From positions 124,001 through 188,000 of the forward strand of contig NZ_JAEUXJ010000001.1 in assembly GCF_016775475.1 (NCBI RefSeq): 64,000 bases of DNA. Reading direction: 5' to 3'. Positions 44,016 through 53,693 of this stretch are shown piece after piece. Position numbers and translations under genes: made by a program. How positions within the stretch are numbered: the first letter of the stretch is position 1; each line of letters opens with the position of its first letter. Source of the DNA: Belnapia mucosa (lineage in GTDB: Bacteria; Pseudomonadota; Alphaproteobacteria; Acetobacterales; Acetobacteraceae). The notes beneath the pieces were generated by a model. That model was not told the DNA's origin. It was given only the letters and a program-made list of their open reading frames with translations, and did not search any database.

Positions 44016-45206
44016 TCACGTTTTCGCGCGCTGCAGCAGGATGATGCGGTTGGTGTTGGTGCCGCCGCTGTTGTTGCGGACACCCCAGCAATTGGCCGTC
44101 TTGGTGAAAGCCTGCCGGTTGACCATGACGAAGAGGCGGCGGAAGGGCAGGCCGTCCGCCGCTTCCCAGACCAGTCGCTCCAGCAAGACGCTGCCGCGGC
44201 GGACCTCGCCGACCTCGAAGGCAACATGGCCGCCGGGGCGGAGGATGCGGGCCATCTCCGCCAGGCAGTCGCGTACCATGGCCTGCCATGCGGCTTCCGT
44301 CCGGTGGCGAGCGATCGCCACGCCGGCGCCATCGATCCCGGCGAACCAGCAGCGCAGCCAGTTATCCTCGGCATATTGGACGATATCGAGGAAGGGCGGC
44401 GATGTAACGACGAGGGCGACCGAGCCATCCGGGATGACCGGCACCGCATCGGCCGGCGCGGTCGAGAGCCGGTACTCGGGCGCGGCCGGCGGCATCCCAT
44501 CGGACAGCAGGCTACGGGTCTTCTTCAGGATGATCGCGGCGACATCGCGGTCCGGCGGGGTCTGGCCGCGCGCGGCATTGATCCGGAGCTGGGAGCGGAC
44601 CGAGACCGCCTGGTTGGGCGGCAGGGAATAGACCGAGAAGAAGCCGGCCGAATGCCCGGTCAGCCGGTTCAGCGCCACCATGCGAATCCAGTCCAGCGTC
44701 GGGTCTGGCTCGCTCCCGATCGGGGCATGGCGCAGCAGCCAGCGGCGCAGCGCGGAGAGGCGGCGGAGCGTCGCCTCGCTGTAGAAGGCCAACAACTCCG
44801 GTGCCTCGATCGCATCCTTCCGCCAATTAATGGCGGCAAGTGCCTCCGCCACCCTTTCGGCCGGCACCGGGCGGAGCCGGGGGCGGGTCAGCACCAGGCT
44901 GAGGGGATTCACGTCGCTCCCGGCCGGGCGGCGCCTCAGCAGCGCCGCTTCGACCGGCGTGGTGCCGCGGCCCATGAAAGGGTCGAAGACCCAATCGCCC
45001 GGTTCGGTCAGGCGGGTGATGAAGAAGGCTGGAAGCTGCGGCTTGAAGCAGGCGCGGTAGCTGATCTCGTGGATGCTGTGCGCCTGGCGCTGGGCGGAGG
45101 TCCAGAACTCGTTGACCAGATAGGGGATGCCGCCTTCCTCCAGCGCGAGGCTCGGCGCGCCGAAGGCATCGAACCGGCGGATCTGATCGGCAAAGGCCTC
45201 CGGCAT
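44016..45206 (-). CDS. Orphan DNA methyltransferase (N4-cytosine or N6-adenine type)
   Basis: 396 aa from ATG 45206. SAM-binding motif I is WVFDPFMGRGTT near residue 72, and catalytic motif IV is VTSPPFLDIVQY near residue 267. Motif X-like sequence (AHSIHEISYRACFKPQLP) precedes motif I. About 185 residues separate I from IV, so the target-recognition region probably lies between them, as in class alpha. SPPF favours N4-cytosine but does not prove it. No endonuclease gene adjoins. A TTG at 45257 would put the upstream terminator inside the gene, so it is rejected. Confidence 0.82.
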   Translation of the reverse strand: MPEAFADQIRRFDAFGAPSLALEEGGIPYLVNEFWTSAQRQAHSIHEISYRACFKPQLPAFFITRLTEPGDWVFDPFMGRGTTPVEAALLRRRPAGSDVNPLSLVLTRPRLRPVPAERVAEALAAINWRKDAIEAPELLAFYSEATLRRLSALRRWLLRHAPIGSEPDPTLDWIRMVALNRLTGHSAGFFSVYSLPPNQAVSVRSQLRINAARGQTPPDRDVAAIILKKTRSLLSDGMPPAAPEYRLSTAPADAVPVIPDGSVALVVTSPPFLDIVQYAEDNWLRCWFAGIDGAGVAIARHRTEAAWQAMVRDCLAEMARILRPGGHVAFEVGEVRRGSVLLERLVWEAADGLPFRRLFVMVNRQAFTKTANCWGVRNNSGGTNTNRIILLQRAKT

Positions 45207-45220
45207 CCCATCTTCCGCCC

Positions 45221-45254
45221 AAAAAGAAAGCCGCCGACCCTTTCGGGCGGCGGC
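45221..45254 (-). terminator. Rho-independent terminator ahead of the methyltransferase
   Basis: On the minus strand: a 7-bp plus 3-bp GC stem with one bulge, a GAAA tetraloop, then TTTCTTTTT. It ends transcripts from the LysR/trxB genes upstream, about 160 bp after the LysR stop, and isolates the methyltransferase gene. Confidence 0.7.
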
Positions 45255-45411
45255 CAAGTCAACAGGGAGGCTTCACGTCTGGGAGACGAAGGAGCCCGGC
45301 AAGAACCGGACCCCTTTCCGACCCGAAAGCCGGAATGACCAAAGCCTACGCCTCATGTCGCCATGCAGCATTGGTGAAATCGGCCGGCACCCATGCGCAC
45401 ATTGCATGAGG

Positions 45412-46299
45412 TCAATGTCCGGCCAGTTCGGCCACCAGGAAGTCCCGGAAAACCGAGACCCGCTTGGAATGCCGCATCTCCTCCGGATAGACGAAATAGG
45501 CATCCAGCCTGGGTGCCTTCAGCTCCGGCAGGATCTGGAGCAGACCGTCCAGCTCGGCGCCCATGTAGTCGGGCAGGGCGGCGAGGCCGAGGCCGCTCTG
45601 CACCGCCCGCAGCATGCCGGTCAGGCTGTTCACCTCGACCGTCGCTCGGCGGGCGGCGCCGGGGCGGCGGCCGGCCTCGGTCAGCCAGTTCACCTCATCG
45701 ATCGGCGGGCGGTGGTCGCCCCAGCAGATGATGCGGTGGGCATCCAGCTCCTCGGCCCGCTGCGGCACGCCAGCGCCCTTCAGGTAGCCGGGCGCGGCGC
45801 AGACCCGCCAGCCGAAGCTGGCGAGGTGCCGCTGGATCAGGTCCGGCTGCCGCGGCGGGTGCATGCGGATCGCCACATCGGCCTCCCGCATCGCCAGGTC
45901 CAGGTCGCTGTCGTCGAGCAGCAGGGTGACCAGGACATCCGGATAGAGCTCGAGGAAGCGCGAGAGGCGGGGCGCCAGCCAGGTGCTGCCGAAGCCGGTG
46001 GTGCAGGTCACCTTCAGCCGCCCGGCCGGGCGTTCCCGGCTTTCGGTCAGCAGGGCCTCGGTCATCGCCAGCTTGGCGAAAACCTCCCGCACCGTGCGGT
46101 TCAGCGTCTCGCCCGGCTCGGTCAGGATCAGGCCGCGGGCGTGGCGGTGGAAGAGGGGGACCGAGAGGGCCTCCTCCAGCGCCTGGATCTGGCGGGACAC
46201 GGCGGATTGGCTGAGGTTCAGCGTCTCCCCCGCATGGGTGAAGGAGCCTGCCTCGGCGACCGCGTGGAAGACCCGCAGCTTGTCCCAGTCCAGCGGCAT
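45412..46299 (-). CDS. LysR-family transcriptional regulator
   Basis: 295 aa. N-terminal HTH (LRVFHAVAEAGSFTHAGETLNLSQSAVSRQIQALE) and a substrate-binding C-terminal domain with a GcvA/other-like AIRMHPPRQPDLI. Its start lies 1 bp after the trxB stop, so the two are translated together; a redox-linked role is possible. Effector unknown. Confidence 0.92.
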   Translation of the reverse strand: MPLDWDKLRVFHAVAEAGSFTHAGETLNLSQSAVSRQIQALEEALSVPLFHRHARGLILTEPGETLNRTVREVFAKLAMTEALLTESRERPAGRLKVTCTTGFGSTWLAPRLSRFLELYPDVLVTLLLDDSDLDLAMREADVAIRMHPPRQPDLIQRHLASFGWRVCAAPGYLKGAGVPQRAEELDAHRIICWGDHRPPIDEVNWLTEAGRRPGAARRATVEVNSLTGMLRAVQSGLGLAALPDYMGAELDGLLQILPELKAPRLDAYFVYPEEMRHSKRVSVFRDFLVAELAGH

Positions 46300-46300
46300 C

Positions 46301-47281
46301 TCAGCTCCAGGCTTCGATGGCGGGGGCGTCCTCGGGCAGGTGCGCCAGCCATTTTTCGGCCTCCAGCGCCGCCATGCAGCCGGTACCGGCGGCGGTGACT
46401 GCCTGGCGGTAGATGCGATCCTGGACGTCGCCGGCGGCGAAGACGCCGGGGATGCTGGTGCGGGTGCTGCCCGGCTCGGTCACGATATAGCCTTCCCCAT
46501 CCATCCCGAGCTGGCCGCGGAACAGCGCGGTCGCCGGGTCATGCCCGATGGCGACGAAGACGCCATCCACCGCCAACTCCCCCCGCTCGCCGGTGCGGGC
46601 ATTGCGGGTGGCGATGCCGCGGACGGCGCGGAACCGGCCGCCTTCGGTCCCGAGAACCTCCTCCACCACCGTATCCCAGAGCATGGTGACGTTGGATTTG
46701 GCGAAGAGCCGCTCCTGGAGGATCCGCTCGGCCCGCAGTCCGTCGCGGCGATGCACCAGGGTGACATGTTTCGCCAGGTTCGAAAGGTAGAGCGCCTCCT
46801 CCACCGCCGTATTGCCGCCGCCGATGACCGCGACCTCCTTGCCGCGGAAGAAGAAGCCGTCGCAGGTGGCGCAGGCCGAGACGCCGAAGCCCGAGAGCGC
46901 CTGCTCCCCAGGGATGCCGAGCCAGCGCGCCTGAGCGCCGGTGGCGATGACCAGCGACTCGGCCAGGTAGATGTCGCCCGAATCGCCCTCGGCGCGAATC
47001 GGGCGGGCGGCGAGGTCGATGCGGGTGATCGTGTCCTGGAGGATGCTGGCGCCCACATGCTCGGCCTGGGCCTTGAACTGGTCCATGAGCCAGGGGCCCT
47101 GGATGGGCTCGGCGAAGCCCGGATAATTCTCGACCTCGGTCGTGATGGTGAGCTGGCCGCCCGGCTGCATCCCGGCCACCACCAGCGGCTTCAGCCCTGC
47201 CCGCGCGGCATAGATGGCGGCAGTATAGCCGGCAGGGCCGGCGCCGAGGATGAGGAGACGCGTGCGGTGCGTATTGGACAC
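46301..47281 (-). CDS. trxB: Thioredoxin reductase
   Basis: 326 aa from a GTG start. FAD motif ILGAGPAGYTAAIYAARAG, redox-active SACATCDG (C137, C140), NADPH motif IGGGNTAVEEALYLSN, and FAD-binding GVFAAGDVQD. It keeps thioredoxin reduced with NADPH. It is divergent from an Lrp/AsnC regulator gene and coupled to the LysR gene behind it. Confidence 0.96.
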   Translation of the reverse strand: MSNTHRTRLLILGAGPAGYTAAIYAARAGLKPLVVAGMQPGGQLTITTEVENYPGFAEPIQGPWLMDQFKAQAEHVGASILQDTITRIDLAARPIRAEGDSGDIYLAESLVIATGAQARWLGIPGEQALSGFGVSACATCDGFFFRGKEVAVIGGGNTAVEEALYLSNLAKHVTLVHRRDGLRAERILQERLFAKSNVTMLWDTVVEEVLGTEGGRFRAVRGIATRNARTGERGELAVDGVFVAIGHDPATALFRGQLGMDGEGYIVTEPGSTRTSIPGVFAAGDVQDRIYRQAVTAAGTGCMAALEAEKWLAHLPEDAPAIEAWS

Positions 47282-47392
47282 GGTGTGGTTTCCCGGCAGT
47301 CGATGCGTTGCTGAGCATATTCGGTGCCGGGGCCGGCGGAACAAGCTCAACTTCCTTTGGGTGGCCGGCATGCCTTGCAGCCCCGGCCCTGT

Positions 47393-47405
47393 GCAATGAT
47401 ATTGC
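47393..47405. promoter_or_regulatory. Candidate Lrp/AsnC-type operator
   Basis: GCAAT-GAT-ATTGC, a perfect 5-3-5 palindrome, 22 bp upstream of the first candidate ATG of the Lrp-family gene, in the region shared with trxB. Lrp-family regulators often bind such sites and their own promoters. Confidence 0.45.
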
Positions 47406-47441
47406 GCGGGACGCGGGCGCACGGCAATGAATCGCGAGAGC

Positions 47442-47921
47442 ATGACGCTAGAGACAGACCCCTCCCTCGATGAGGTGGACCGGCAGATCCTGTCCGAGCT
47501 GCAGTCGGATGGCCGGATGACGAATGTGGAGCTGGCCCGGCGGGTCGGCCTCTCGGCCCCGCCCTGTCTGCGCCGCGTGCGCCGGCTGGAGGAAGAGGGG
47601 GTGATCCGCGGCTACCATGCCGATCTCGACCCCGTGGCGCTCGGCTATGAGATCACCTTCTTCGCCCTGGTCGGGCTGGAGAGCCAGAAGGAGGCAGTCC
47701 TGCAATCCTTCGAGCGGATGGTGCATGACTGGCCGGAGGTCCGGGAATGCCACATGATCCGCGGCGGCGGCGACTTCCTGCTGCGGCTGGTGGCACGCGA
47801 CACGGCGCATGAGAATGCGCTCACCTCCCGCCTGACGGCGGTGGAGGCTGTGGCCCGGGTGCAGACCTTGCAGACGATCCGCACCTCGAAGGACGAGACC
47901 GGGGTGCCGGTCACACCTTGA
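47442..47921 (+). CDS. Lrp/AsnC-family transcriptional regulator
   Basis: About 159 aa. N-terminal winged HTH (DEVDRQILSELQSDGRMTNVELARRVGLSAPPCLRRVRRLEEEGVI) and a C-terminal RAM/ligand-binding domain (about 75-155, WPEVRECHMIRGGGDFLLRL). It probably senses an amino acid. ATG 47427 is an alternative start. It is divergent from trxB and converges on the TPR gene. Confidence 0.9.
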   Translation: MTLETDPSLDEVDRQILSELQSDGRMTNVELARRVGLSAPPCLRRVRRLEEEGVIRGYHADLDPVALGYEITFFALVGLESQKEAVLQSFERMVHDWPEVRECHMIRGGGDFLLRLVARDTAHENALTSRLTAVEAVARVQTLQTIRTSKDETGVPVTP

Positions 47922-48159
47922 GCAGGAGGCGTTCCAGCACCGCCGCCATGTGGCGGACCGCATCGCCCTCGCCGGGTGCCAGGCGTTCCGCCATGCGATA
48001 AGCACCGAGCGCCGCCGCCATCGCCCCCTGTTCCTTCAGCATATGGCCGAGCTGGACCCAGAGCTTCGGCTGGCCGGGGCATAGCCGCAGCACCAGCCGG
48101 TAGAGGCGTTCCGCCCGCGCCCAGCGCCGGTGCCGCGCCGCATGCCGGGCCAGTTCCAC
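47911..48159 (-). CDS. Small tetratricopeptide-repeat protein, possibly a fragment
   Basis: 82 aa from a GTG start. Two TPR-like helix pairs: RWARAERLYRLVLRLCPGQPKLWVQLGHMLKEQG and AMAAALGAYRMAERLAPGEGDAV. This resembles the TPR parts of larger proteins such as glycosyltransferases. A GC3-rich frame of different phase runs directly into it from upstream, so it may be the tail of a broken gene. It overlaps the end of the Lrp gene by 11 bp. Confidence 0.55.
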   Translation of the reverse strand: MELARHAARHRRWARAERLYRLVLRLCPGQPKLWVQLGHMLKEQGAMAAALGAYRMAERLAPGEGDAVRHMAAVLERLLLKV

Positions 48160-48445
48160 TATCCCGCAGGTGATCGCCGGCGAAATCGACCAGGATCAGA
48201 TCGTACTCGGCATCGCGCAGCAGGGCCCGCGTCGTCTTCCGCATTGCCCGGGCGAGGAGGTGCTCCGCCTTTGGATAGCCCGGCACGGCGATCTCCGCCG
48301 CATGGGCCAGGGACATCAGCGATGGCAGGGAGACGCGCCAGAGATGCCGGTTCTCAAACCAGGCGCCGAGGCCCGCCTTGGTATATTCGGCGGTGCAGCC
48401 GCTGAGGCTGATGCTGCGGTACTGGCCAGCAGCCGCGGGCCCCAA
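48160..48445 (-). pseudogene. Unidentified coding fragment upstream of the TPR gene
   Basis: A minus-strand frame with strong GC third positions encodes about 95 residues including GLGAWFENRHLWRVSLPSL and AEYDLILVDFAGDH. It has only a TTG start at 48445 without a ribosome site, and it runs out of phase at about 48165, where the TPR frame begins. I do not recognise the family. It looks like a degraded or frameshifted gene joined to the TPR piece. Confidence 0.45.
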
Positions 48446-48501
48446 TTTCGGCAGAACATTCGTCTGCGGATGGACCTTCCGGCGTGTTATCCAGATTTCT
48501 C

Positions 48502-48530
48502 TTTATAACATCTCCGCCAGAATTCGCCAA
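48502..48530 (-). promoter_or_regulatory. Sigma-70-type promoter candidate
   Basis: On the minus strand TTGGCG (48530-48525), a 17-base spacer, then TATAAA (48507-48502). It lies in an AT-richer pocket just before the broken frame and TPR gene and is the best -10 box in this part of the window. Confidence 0.5.
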
Positions 48531-48574
48531 AAAATTGCAGGACACCTGAACGGTGCCCGTGAAGGTTGATGGCC

Positions 48575-49786
48575 TCAGCCGCGCTGGACCACGTAATGAG
48601 CGGCTTCCAGGGCGGCGACGATGGCATCACCCTGGACGGTGTCGCGGACCTCGATCATCAGCTCCAGCTCGGCCGTCTGCACGCTCGGCGCCGCGAAGAG
48701 CCGGCGATGCGAGACCTCGATGACATTGCCGCCGATGGCCGCGACCCGGGTGGTGATATCTGCCAGCACCCCCGGCCGGTCCGGGATATCGAGATGGAGG
48801 CGCAGGATCCGCCCGTCCCGCAGCAGATTGCGCAGCAGGACATTGGCCAGGATGCGCGCATCGATATTGCCGCCGCAGAGCACGGTGCCAACCACCCGCC
48901 CGGCGAAGCGCGCCGGATGCGCCAGCACCGCCGCCACCCCGGCCGCGCCGGCGCCCTCGGCCACCTGCTTCGCACCTTCGGCCAGCAGGGCGATCGCCTG
49001 TTCCACGGCCCGTTCCGGCACCACCAGCACTTCGATGCCGAGGCGGCGGAGCTGCCTATAGGGCAACTCCCCGACATCGCGCACGGCGATGCCCTCGGCG
49101 ATGGTCGGTCCGCCGACCGAGACGGGCCGCCCGGCCAGGCGCTGCGCCATGGCCGGATAGCCCTCGACCTCGACCCCGAAGACCTGCATCTCGGGCCGCA
49201 ACTCGCGCAGCGCCCCGGCGCAGCCGGCCAGCATGCCGCCGCCACCGACCGGGAAGACCGCGATTTCGATCGCCGGCGCATCCTCCAGCATCTCGAGCGC
49301 GAGGGTGCCCTGGCCGGCGATCACGCCCGGATCGTCATAGGGGTGGATGAAGGTCAGGCCTTCGTTCAGCGCGAGCGCATGCGCATGCGCCGCCGCCTCG
49401 GCCAGGGTTTCGCCATGCAGGACGACACGCGCGCCCCAGCTTTCCGTCCGCACCACCTTGGTGGAGGGGGTGAAGCGGGGCATGACGATGGTCGCCGCGA
49501 TCCCCGCCAGCGAGGCATGCCGCGCCACCGCCTGGGCATGGTTGCCCGCCGACATGGCGATGACGCCCACGGCCCTTTCGCGTGCCGTCAGCAGGGCGAT
49601 GCGGTTGGCAGCACCCCGTTCCTTGAAGGCGCCGGTCGCCTGGAGGTTGTCAAGCTTGAGGAAGACCCGCGCGCCGGTCGCGCGCGAAACCGCGTCAGCC
49701 TCGATCGTCGGGGTATGCCGGACCGCATCGCGGATGCGCGCGGCCGCGGCCCGGACATCGGCCAGTCCGACCTGGTACTGGGGCAT
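48575..49786 (-). CDS. Threonine ammonia-lyase (biosynthetic/catabolic, with ACT-like tail)
   Basis: 403 aa. PLP-binding Lys55 in TGAFKERGA, phosphate-binding VGGGGMLAG near residue 185, and a C-terminal ACT-like regulatory domain from about 325 (LRLHLDIPDRPGVLADIT). It deaminates threonine to 2-oxobutanoate, which feeds isoleucine or propionyl-CoA. The single ACT domain and length fit the TdcB/short IlvA type. It starts 9 bp after greA. Confidence 0.92.
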   Translation of the reverse strand: MPQYQVGLADVRAAAARIRDAVRHTPTIEADAVSRATGARVFLKLDNLQATGAFKERGAANRIALLTARERAVGVIAMSAGNHAQAVARHASLAGIAATIVMPRFTPSTKVVRTESWGARVVLHGETLAEAAAHAHALALNEGLTFIHPYDDPGVIAGQGTLALEMLEDAPAIEIAVFPVGGGGMLAGCAGALRELRPEMQVFGVEVEGYPAMAQRLAGRPVSVGGPTIAEGIAVRDVGELPYRQLRRLGIEVLVVPERAVEQAIALLAEGAKQVAEGAGAAGVAAVLAHPARFAGRVVGTVLCGGNIDARILANVLLRNLLRDGRILRLHLDIPDRPGVLADITTRVAAIGGNVIEVSHRRLFAAPSVQTAELELMIEVRDTVQGDAIVAALEAAHYVVQRG

Positions 49787-49795
49787 CCGCCAGGA

Positions 49796-50269
49796 TCAGC
49801 GGAAGGCGACGGCGGTGATCTCATAGGCGCGGGCGCCGCCCGGCGCCGGCACCTCGACGCTGTCGCCGACCTTCTTGCCGATCAGCGCCTTGGCCAGCGG
49901 GGAGGAGATGGAGATGGAGTTGACCTTCATGTCGGCCTCATAGGCGCCGACGATGCGATAGGTCTTCTTCTCCTCCGTCTCCTCATCGACGACGGTGACG
50001 CGGGCACCGAATTTCACCTGGTCGCCGGAGAGCTTGGAGACGTCGATCACCTCGGCCGCGGGGATGATGGTCTCGAGCTCGGCGATGCGGCCCTCGATGA
50101 AGGACTGGCGCTCGCGGGCGGCGTGGTATTCGGCATTCTCGGACAGGTCGCCATGCGCCCGGGCTTCGGCGATCGCGCGAATGACCGCAGGGCGTTCCTC
50201 GCCCTTCAGCACCTTCAGCTCTTCTTCCAGCTTCGCCAGACCTTCCGCGGTCATGGGGAACTTCTGCAC
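49796..50269 (-). CDS. greA: Transcription elongation factor GreA
   Basis: 157 aa from GTG 50269 ([11 protein letters not shown]). N-terminal coiled coil with acidic tip ([16 protein letters not shown]) and a C-terminal FKBP-like domain. It rescues backtracked RNA polymerase by stimulating transcript cleavage. AAGGG precedes the GTG; an upstream GTG at 50290 adds 7 residues unlike the family. The carB-greA order is common in alphaproteobacteria. Confidence 0.94.
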   Translation of the reverse strand: MQKFPMTAEGLAKLEEELKVLKGEERPAVIRAIAEARAHGDLSENAEYHAARERQSFIEGRIAELETIIPAAEVIDVSKLSGDQVKFGARVTVVDEETEEKKTYRIVGAYEADMKVNSISISSPLAKALIGKKVGDSVEVPAPGGARAYEITAVAFR

Positions 50270-50401
50270 GGCCAGCCCTTCCCTAAGCACCTGTCGAGGC
50301 GGAGTGTGCGCGGTCCGCCGCCGCCAAAGCGACCAAAAAACGCCAAGCCGGCCGGGTCAACCTTACGACCGCGGCACGGGGTGGCGAGAACAAACACGGA
50401 T

Positions 50402-50433
50402 GGCCGGTTGCAGTTCCAAGCCCGCAACCGGCC
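50402..50433 (-). terminator. Hairpin between carB and greA
   Basis: Perfect 10-bp stem (50402-50411 with 50424-50433) directly after the carB stop, with a 12-base loop and a modest T-rich stretch beyond. A terminator or partial attenuator between carB and greA. Confidence 0.5.
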
Positions 50434-53400
50434 CTAAAAGGAACGGGTAAAGTAGGACTGGAGGGGGGCCACATCAAGGGTGCCGGCCCGGAGCGCCGCG
50501 ATGGCATGCACCGCCGCCCGGGCGCCCGCCGCAGTGGTGTAGTGCGGCACGCCATTGGTCAGGGCCGAGCGGCGGATGTCGAAGCTGTCCGCCACGCTCT
50601 GCCCGCCGCCGGTGGTGTTGATCACCAGCTGGATGTCGCCCGACTTGATCGCATCCACGCAGTGCGGCCGGCCTTCCAGCACCTTGTTCACCAGCTGGCA
50701 GGGCAGCCCCGCCTCGCGGATCCGCGCCGCGGTGCCACGCGTCGCCAGCAGGGCGAAGCCCATGTCGGACAGGCGCCGGGCCAGCACCACCGCCGCGCTC
50801 TTGTCGCTCTCCTTGACCGAGAGGAAGGCGGTGCCCGTGGCCGGCAGCTTCACCCCGGCGCCGAGCTGCGACTTGGCGAAGGCCCGTTCGAAGGAGGCAT
50901 CGAGACCCATCACCTCGCCGGTGGACTTCATCTCCGGCCCGAGGATGACATCCACCTGCGGGAAGCGGTTGAAGGGGAAGACCGCCTCCTTCACCGCGAC
51001 ATGCCGGCTGATCGCCGCATCGTCGAGGTCGAATTCGCCCAAGCGCTGCCCGGCCATGACCAGGGCGCCGATCTTGGCCACCGGCACGCCGGTCGCCTTG
51101 GCGACGAAGGGCACGGTGCGGGAGGCGCGGGGATTGACCTCGAGCACGAAGATCTCGCCGTCCTTCACCGCATACTGGACGTTCATCAGGCCCTTCACCT
51201 TCAGGGCCTTCGCCATCGCCTCGGTCTCGGCCTTCAGCTCGGTCACGATGGCGGGCGGCAGCGAATAGGGCGGCAGGGAACAGGCGCTGTCGCCCGAATG
51301 GATGCCCGCCTCCTCGATATGCTCCATGACACCGGCGACATAGACCGTGCCGTCGGCATCGGCGATGCAGTCCACATCCACCTCGATCGCGTCGGCCAGA
51401 TACTGGTCGATCAGGATCGGGTTCTCGCCCGAGACCTTCACCGCCTCCTGGCCGAAGCGCAGGAGCTGCTCGCGGTTCCAGGCGATCTCCATCGCCCGAC
51501 CGCCGAGCACATAGCTCGGCCGGACGACGACGGGGTAGCCGATCCGCTCGGCCTCGCGCGCGGCCTCCTCCAGCGTCCGCGCCGTGCCGTTCTGCGGCTG
51601 GCGCAGTCCGAGGCCCTTCAGCAGATGCTGGAACCGCTCGCGGTCCTCGGCGATGTCGATCGCCTCCGCGCTGGTCCCAAGGATCGGGATGCCCGCCTTG
51701 TGCAGTGCCTGGCTCAGCTTCAGCGGCGTCTGCCCGCCATACTGGACGATGCAGCCGAGCAGCGTGCCGCGCTCCTGCTCCTTCCGCAGCAGGGAGAGAA
51801 CGTCCTCCCCCGTCAGCGGCTCGAAATAGAGCCGGTCGGAAGTGTCGTAGTCGGTCGAGACCGTCTCCGGGTTGCAGTTGACCATGATGGTCTCGAAGCC
51901 CGCATCCTTCAGCGCGTAGCAGGCATGGACGCAGCAATAGTCGAACTCGATCCCCTGGCCGATGCGGTTCGGCCCGCCGCCGAGGATGACCACCTTCTGC
52001 CGGTCCGTCGGCCGGCTCTCGCATTGCGGGGTGCCGAAGCCGCCCTCATAGGTGGAGTACATATAAGGAGTATCGGAGGCGAATTCGGCGGCGCAGGTGT
52101 CGATCCGCTTGAAGACCGGGGTGACGCCGAGGCCGAGCCGCGCCGCCTCCACCGCCGCTTCCGACATCCTGGCGAGCTGGCCGAGCCGTCGGTCGGAGAA
52201 GCCGAGCGCCTTCAGCGACCGGAAGCCGGTCGCGGTCTTGGGCAGGCCGTGGGCCTGGACCTCCCGCTCGGCGGCGACGATCTTCTCGACCTCTCGCAGG
52301 AACCAGGGATCGAATTTGCTGGCTTCCGCGATTTCGGCCAGCGGCACGCCGGCGCGCATCGCCTGGGCGGCCATGACGATCCGATCCGGCCGCGGCGTGG
52401 CCAGCGCCGCATGGAAGGCCTGGGCGCTGCCATCGCCGGGCGCCGCGATCTCATCAAGGCCGGAGAGGCCGGTCTCCAGGCTGCGGAGGCCCTTCTGCAG
52501 GGCCTCGGCGAAGCTGCGGCCGATCGCCATCGCCTCGCCGACCGATTTCATGCTGGTGGTGAGCGTGGCCGGGGTGCCGGGGAATTTCTCGAAGGTGAAG
52601 CGCGGGATTTTCACCACCACATAGTCGATCGTCGGCTCGAAGCTCGCCGGCGTCACCATGGTGATGTCGTTCGTCAACTCATCCAGCGTGTAGCCGACGG
52701 CGAGCTTCGCCGCGACCTTGGCGATCGGGAAGCCCGTCGCCTTGGAGGCGAGCGCCGAGGAGCGGCTGACGCGCGGGTTCATCTCGATGACCACCATGCG
52801 GCCATCGACCGGGTTGATACCGAACTGCACGTTGGAGCCGCCGGTATCGACGCCGATCTCGCGGAGGCAGGCGATGCTGGCATCGCGCATCCGCTGGTAT
52901 TCCTTGTCGGTCAGGGTCAGCGCCGGGGCGATGGTCACGCTGTCGCCCGTATGCACGCCCATCGCGTCCAGGTTCTCGATGGAGCAGATGATGATGCAGT
53001 TGTCCGCCTTGTCGCGGACCACCTCCATCTCGAACTCCTTCCAGCCGAGGACGCTCTCCTCGACCAGCACCTCATTGGTCATCGAGGCATCGAGGCCGGC
53101 GGCCACGATCTGCTCGAATTCCTCCTTGTTGTAGGCGATGCCGCCGCCCGTCCCGCCGAGGGTGAAGGATGGGCGGATGACGCAGGGCAGCTTGACGAGG
53201 TCGAGCGCCGCCCGGGCCTCCTCCATCGTATGGGCGATGGCCGAACGCGGGCTCTCGATGCCGATCTTGGTCATGGCATCGCGGAATTTCAGCCGGTCCT
53301 CGGCCTTGTCGATGACCTCGGCCTTCGCCCCGATCAGCTCGCAGCCGTATTTCTCGAGGACGCCGGCCTCGGCCAGCTTGAGGGAGGTGTTGAGCGCGGT

Positions 53401-53679
53401 CTGCCCGCCCATGGTCGGCAGCAGCGCATCCGGCCGTTCCTTGGCGATGATCTTCTCGACCATCTCCACCGTGATCGGCTCGATATAGGTGGCATCCGCT
53501 AGCCCCGGATCGGTCATGATCGTTGCCGGGTTGGAGTTCACCAGGATGACCCGATAGCCCTCGGCGCGCAGCGCCTTGCAGGCCTGGGCCCCCGAATAGT
53601 CGAACTCCGCCGCCTGGCCGATGACGATCGGGCCGGCGCCGAGGATGAGGATGGACTGGATATCGGTGCGTTTCGGCAT
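50434..53679 (-). CDS. carB: Carbamoyl phosphate synthase large subunit
   Basis: 1081 aa. Two homologous ATP-grasp halves: first with [17 protein letters not shown] and [11 protein letters not shown], second with [20 protein letters not shown] and [12 protein letters not shown]. The MGS-like allosteric domain is at the end. With CarA it makes carbamoyl phosphate for pyrimidines and arginine. The family start is MPKRTDI at 53679. It lies 14 bp after a tiny lipoprotein gene, in a long operon with carA. Confidence 0.97.
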   Translation of the reverse strand: MPKRTDIQSILILGAGPIVIGQAAEFDYSGAQACKALRAEGYRVILVNSNPATIMTDPGLADATYIEPITVEMVEKIIAKERPDALLPTMGGQTALNTSLKLAEAGVLEKYGCELIGAKAEVIDKAEDRLKFRDAMTKIGIESPRSAIAHTMEEARAALDLVKLPCVIRPSFTLGGTGGGIAYNKEEFEQIVAAGLDASMTNEVLVEESVLGWKEFEMEVVRDKADNCIIICSIENLDAMGVHTGDSVTIAPALTLTDKEYQRMRDASIACLREIGVDTGGSNVQFGINPVDGRMVVIEMNPRVSRSSALASKATGFPIAKVAAKLAVGYTLDELTNDITMVTPASFEPTIDYVVVKIPRFTFEKFPGTPATLTTSMKSVGEAMAIGRSFAEALQKGLRSLETGLSGLDEIAAPGDGSAQAFHAALATPRPDRIVMAAQAMRAGVPLAEIAEASKFDPWFLREVEKIVAAEREVQAHGLPKTATGFRSLKALGFSDRRLGQLARMSEAAVEAARLGLGVTPVFKRIDTCAAEFASDTPYMYSTYEGGFGTPQCESRPTDRQKVVILGGGPNRIGQGIEFDYCCVHACYALKDAGFETIMVNCNPETVSTDYDTSDRLYFEPLTGEDVLSLLRKEQERGTLLGCIVQYGGQTPLKLSQALHKAGIPILGTSAEAIDIAEDRERFQHLLKGLGLRQPQNGTARTLEEAAREAERIGYPVVVRPSYVLGGRAMEIAWNREQLLRFGQEAVKVSGENPILIDQYLADAIEVDVDCIADADGTVYVAGVMEHIEEAGIHSGDSACSLPPYSLPPAIVTELKAETEAMAKALKVKGLMNVQYAVKDGEIFVLEVNPRASRTVPFVAKATGVPVAKIGALVMAGQRLGEFDLDDAAISRHVAVKEAVFPFNRFPQVDVILGPEMKSTGEVMGLDASFERAFAKSQLGAGVKLPATGTAFLSVKESDKSAAVVLARRLSDMGFALLATRGTAARIREAGLPCQLVNKVLEGRPHCVDAIKSGDIQLVINTTGGGQSVADSFDIRRSALTNGVPHYTTAAGARAAVHAIAALRAGTLDVAPLQSYFTRSF

Positions 53680-53693
53680 AGGTCGGGGTCCGG

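Noticed and set aside
45207..45257. Upstream TTG start for the methyltransferase
   Set aside because: It would place a rho-independent terminator inside the coding sequence, and it lacks a ribosome site.
45273..45503. Small minus-strand ORF after the LysR gene
   Set aside because: No ribosome site or family; overlaps the LysR C-terminus.
50506..53502. 998-aa plus-strand frame opposite carB
   Set aside because: Antisense of carB, which is complete and conserved.
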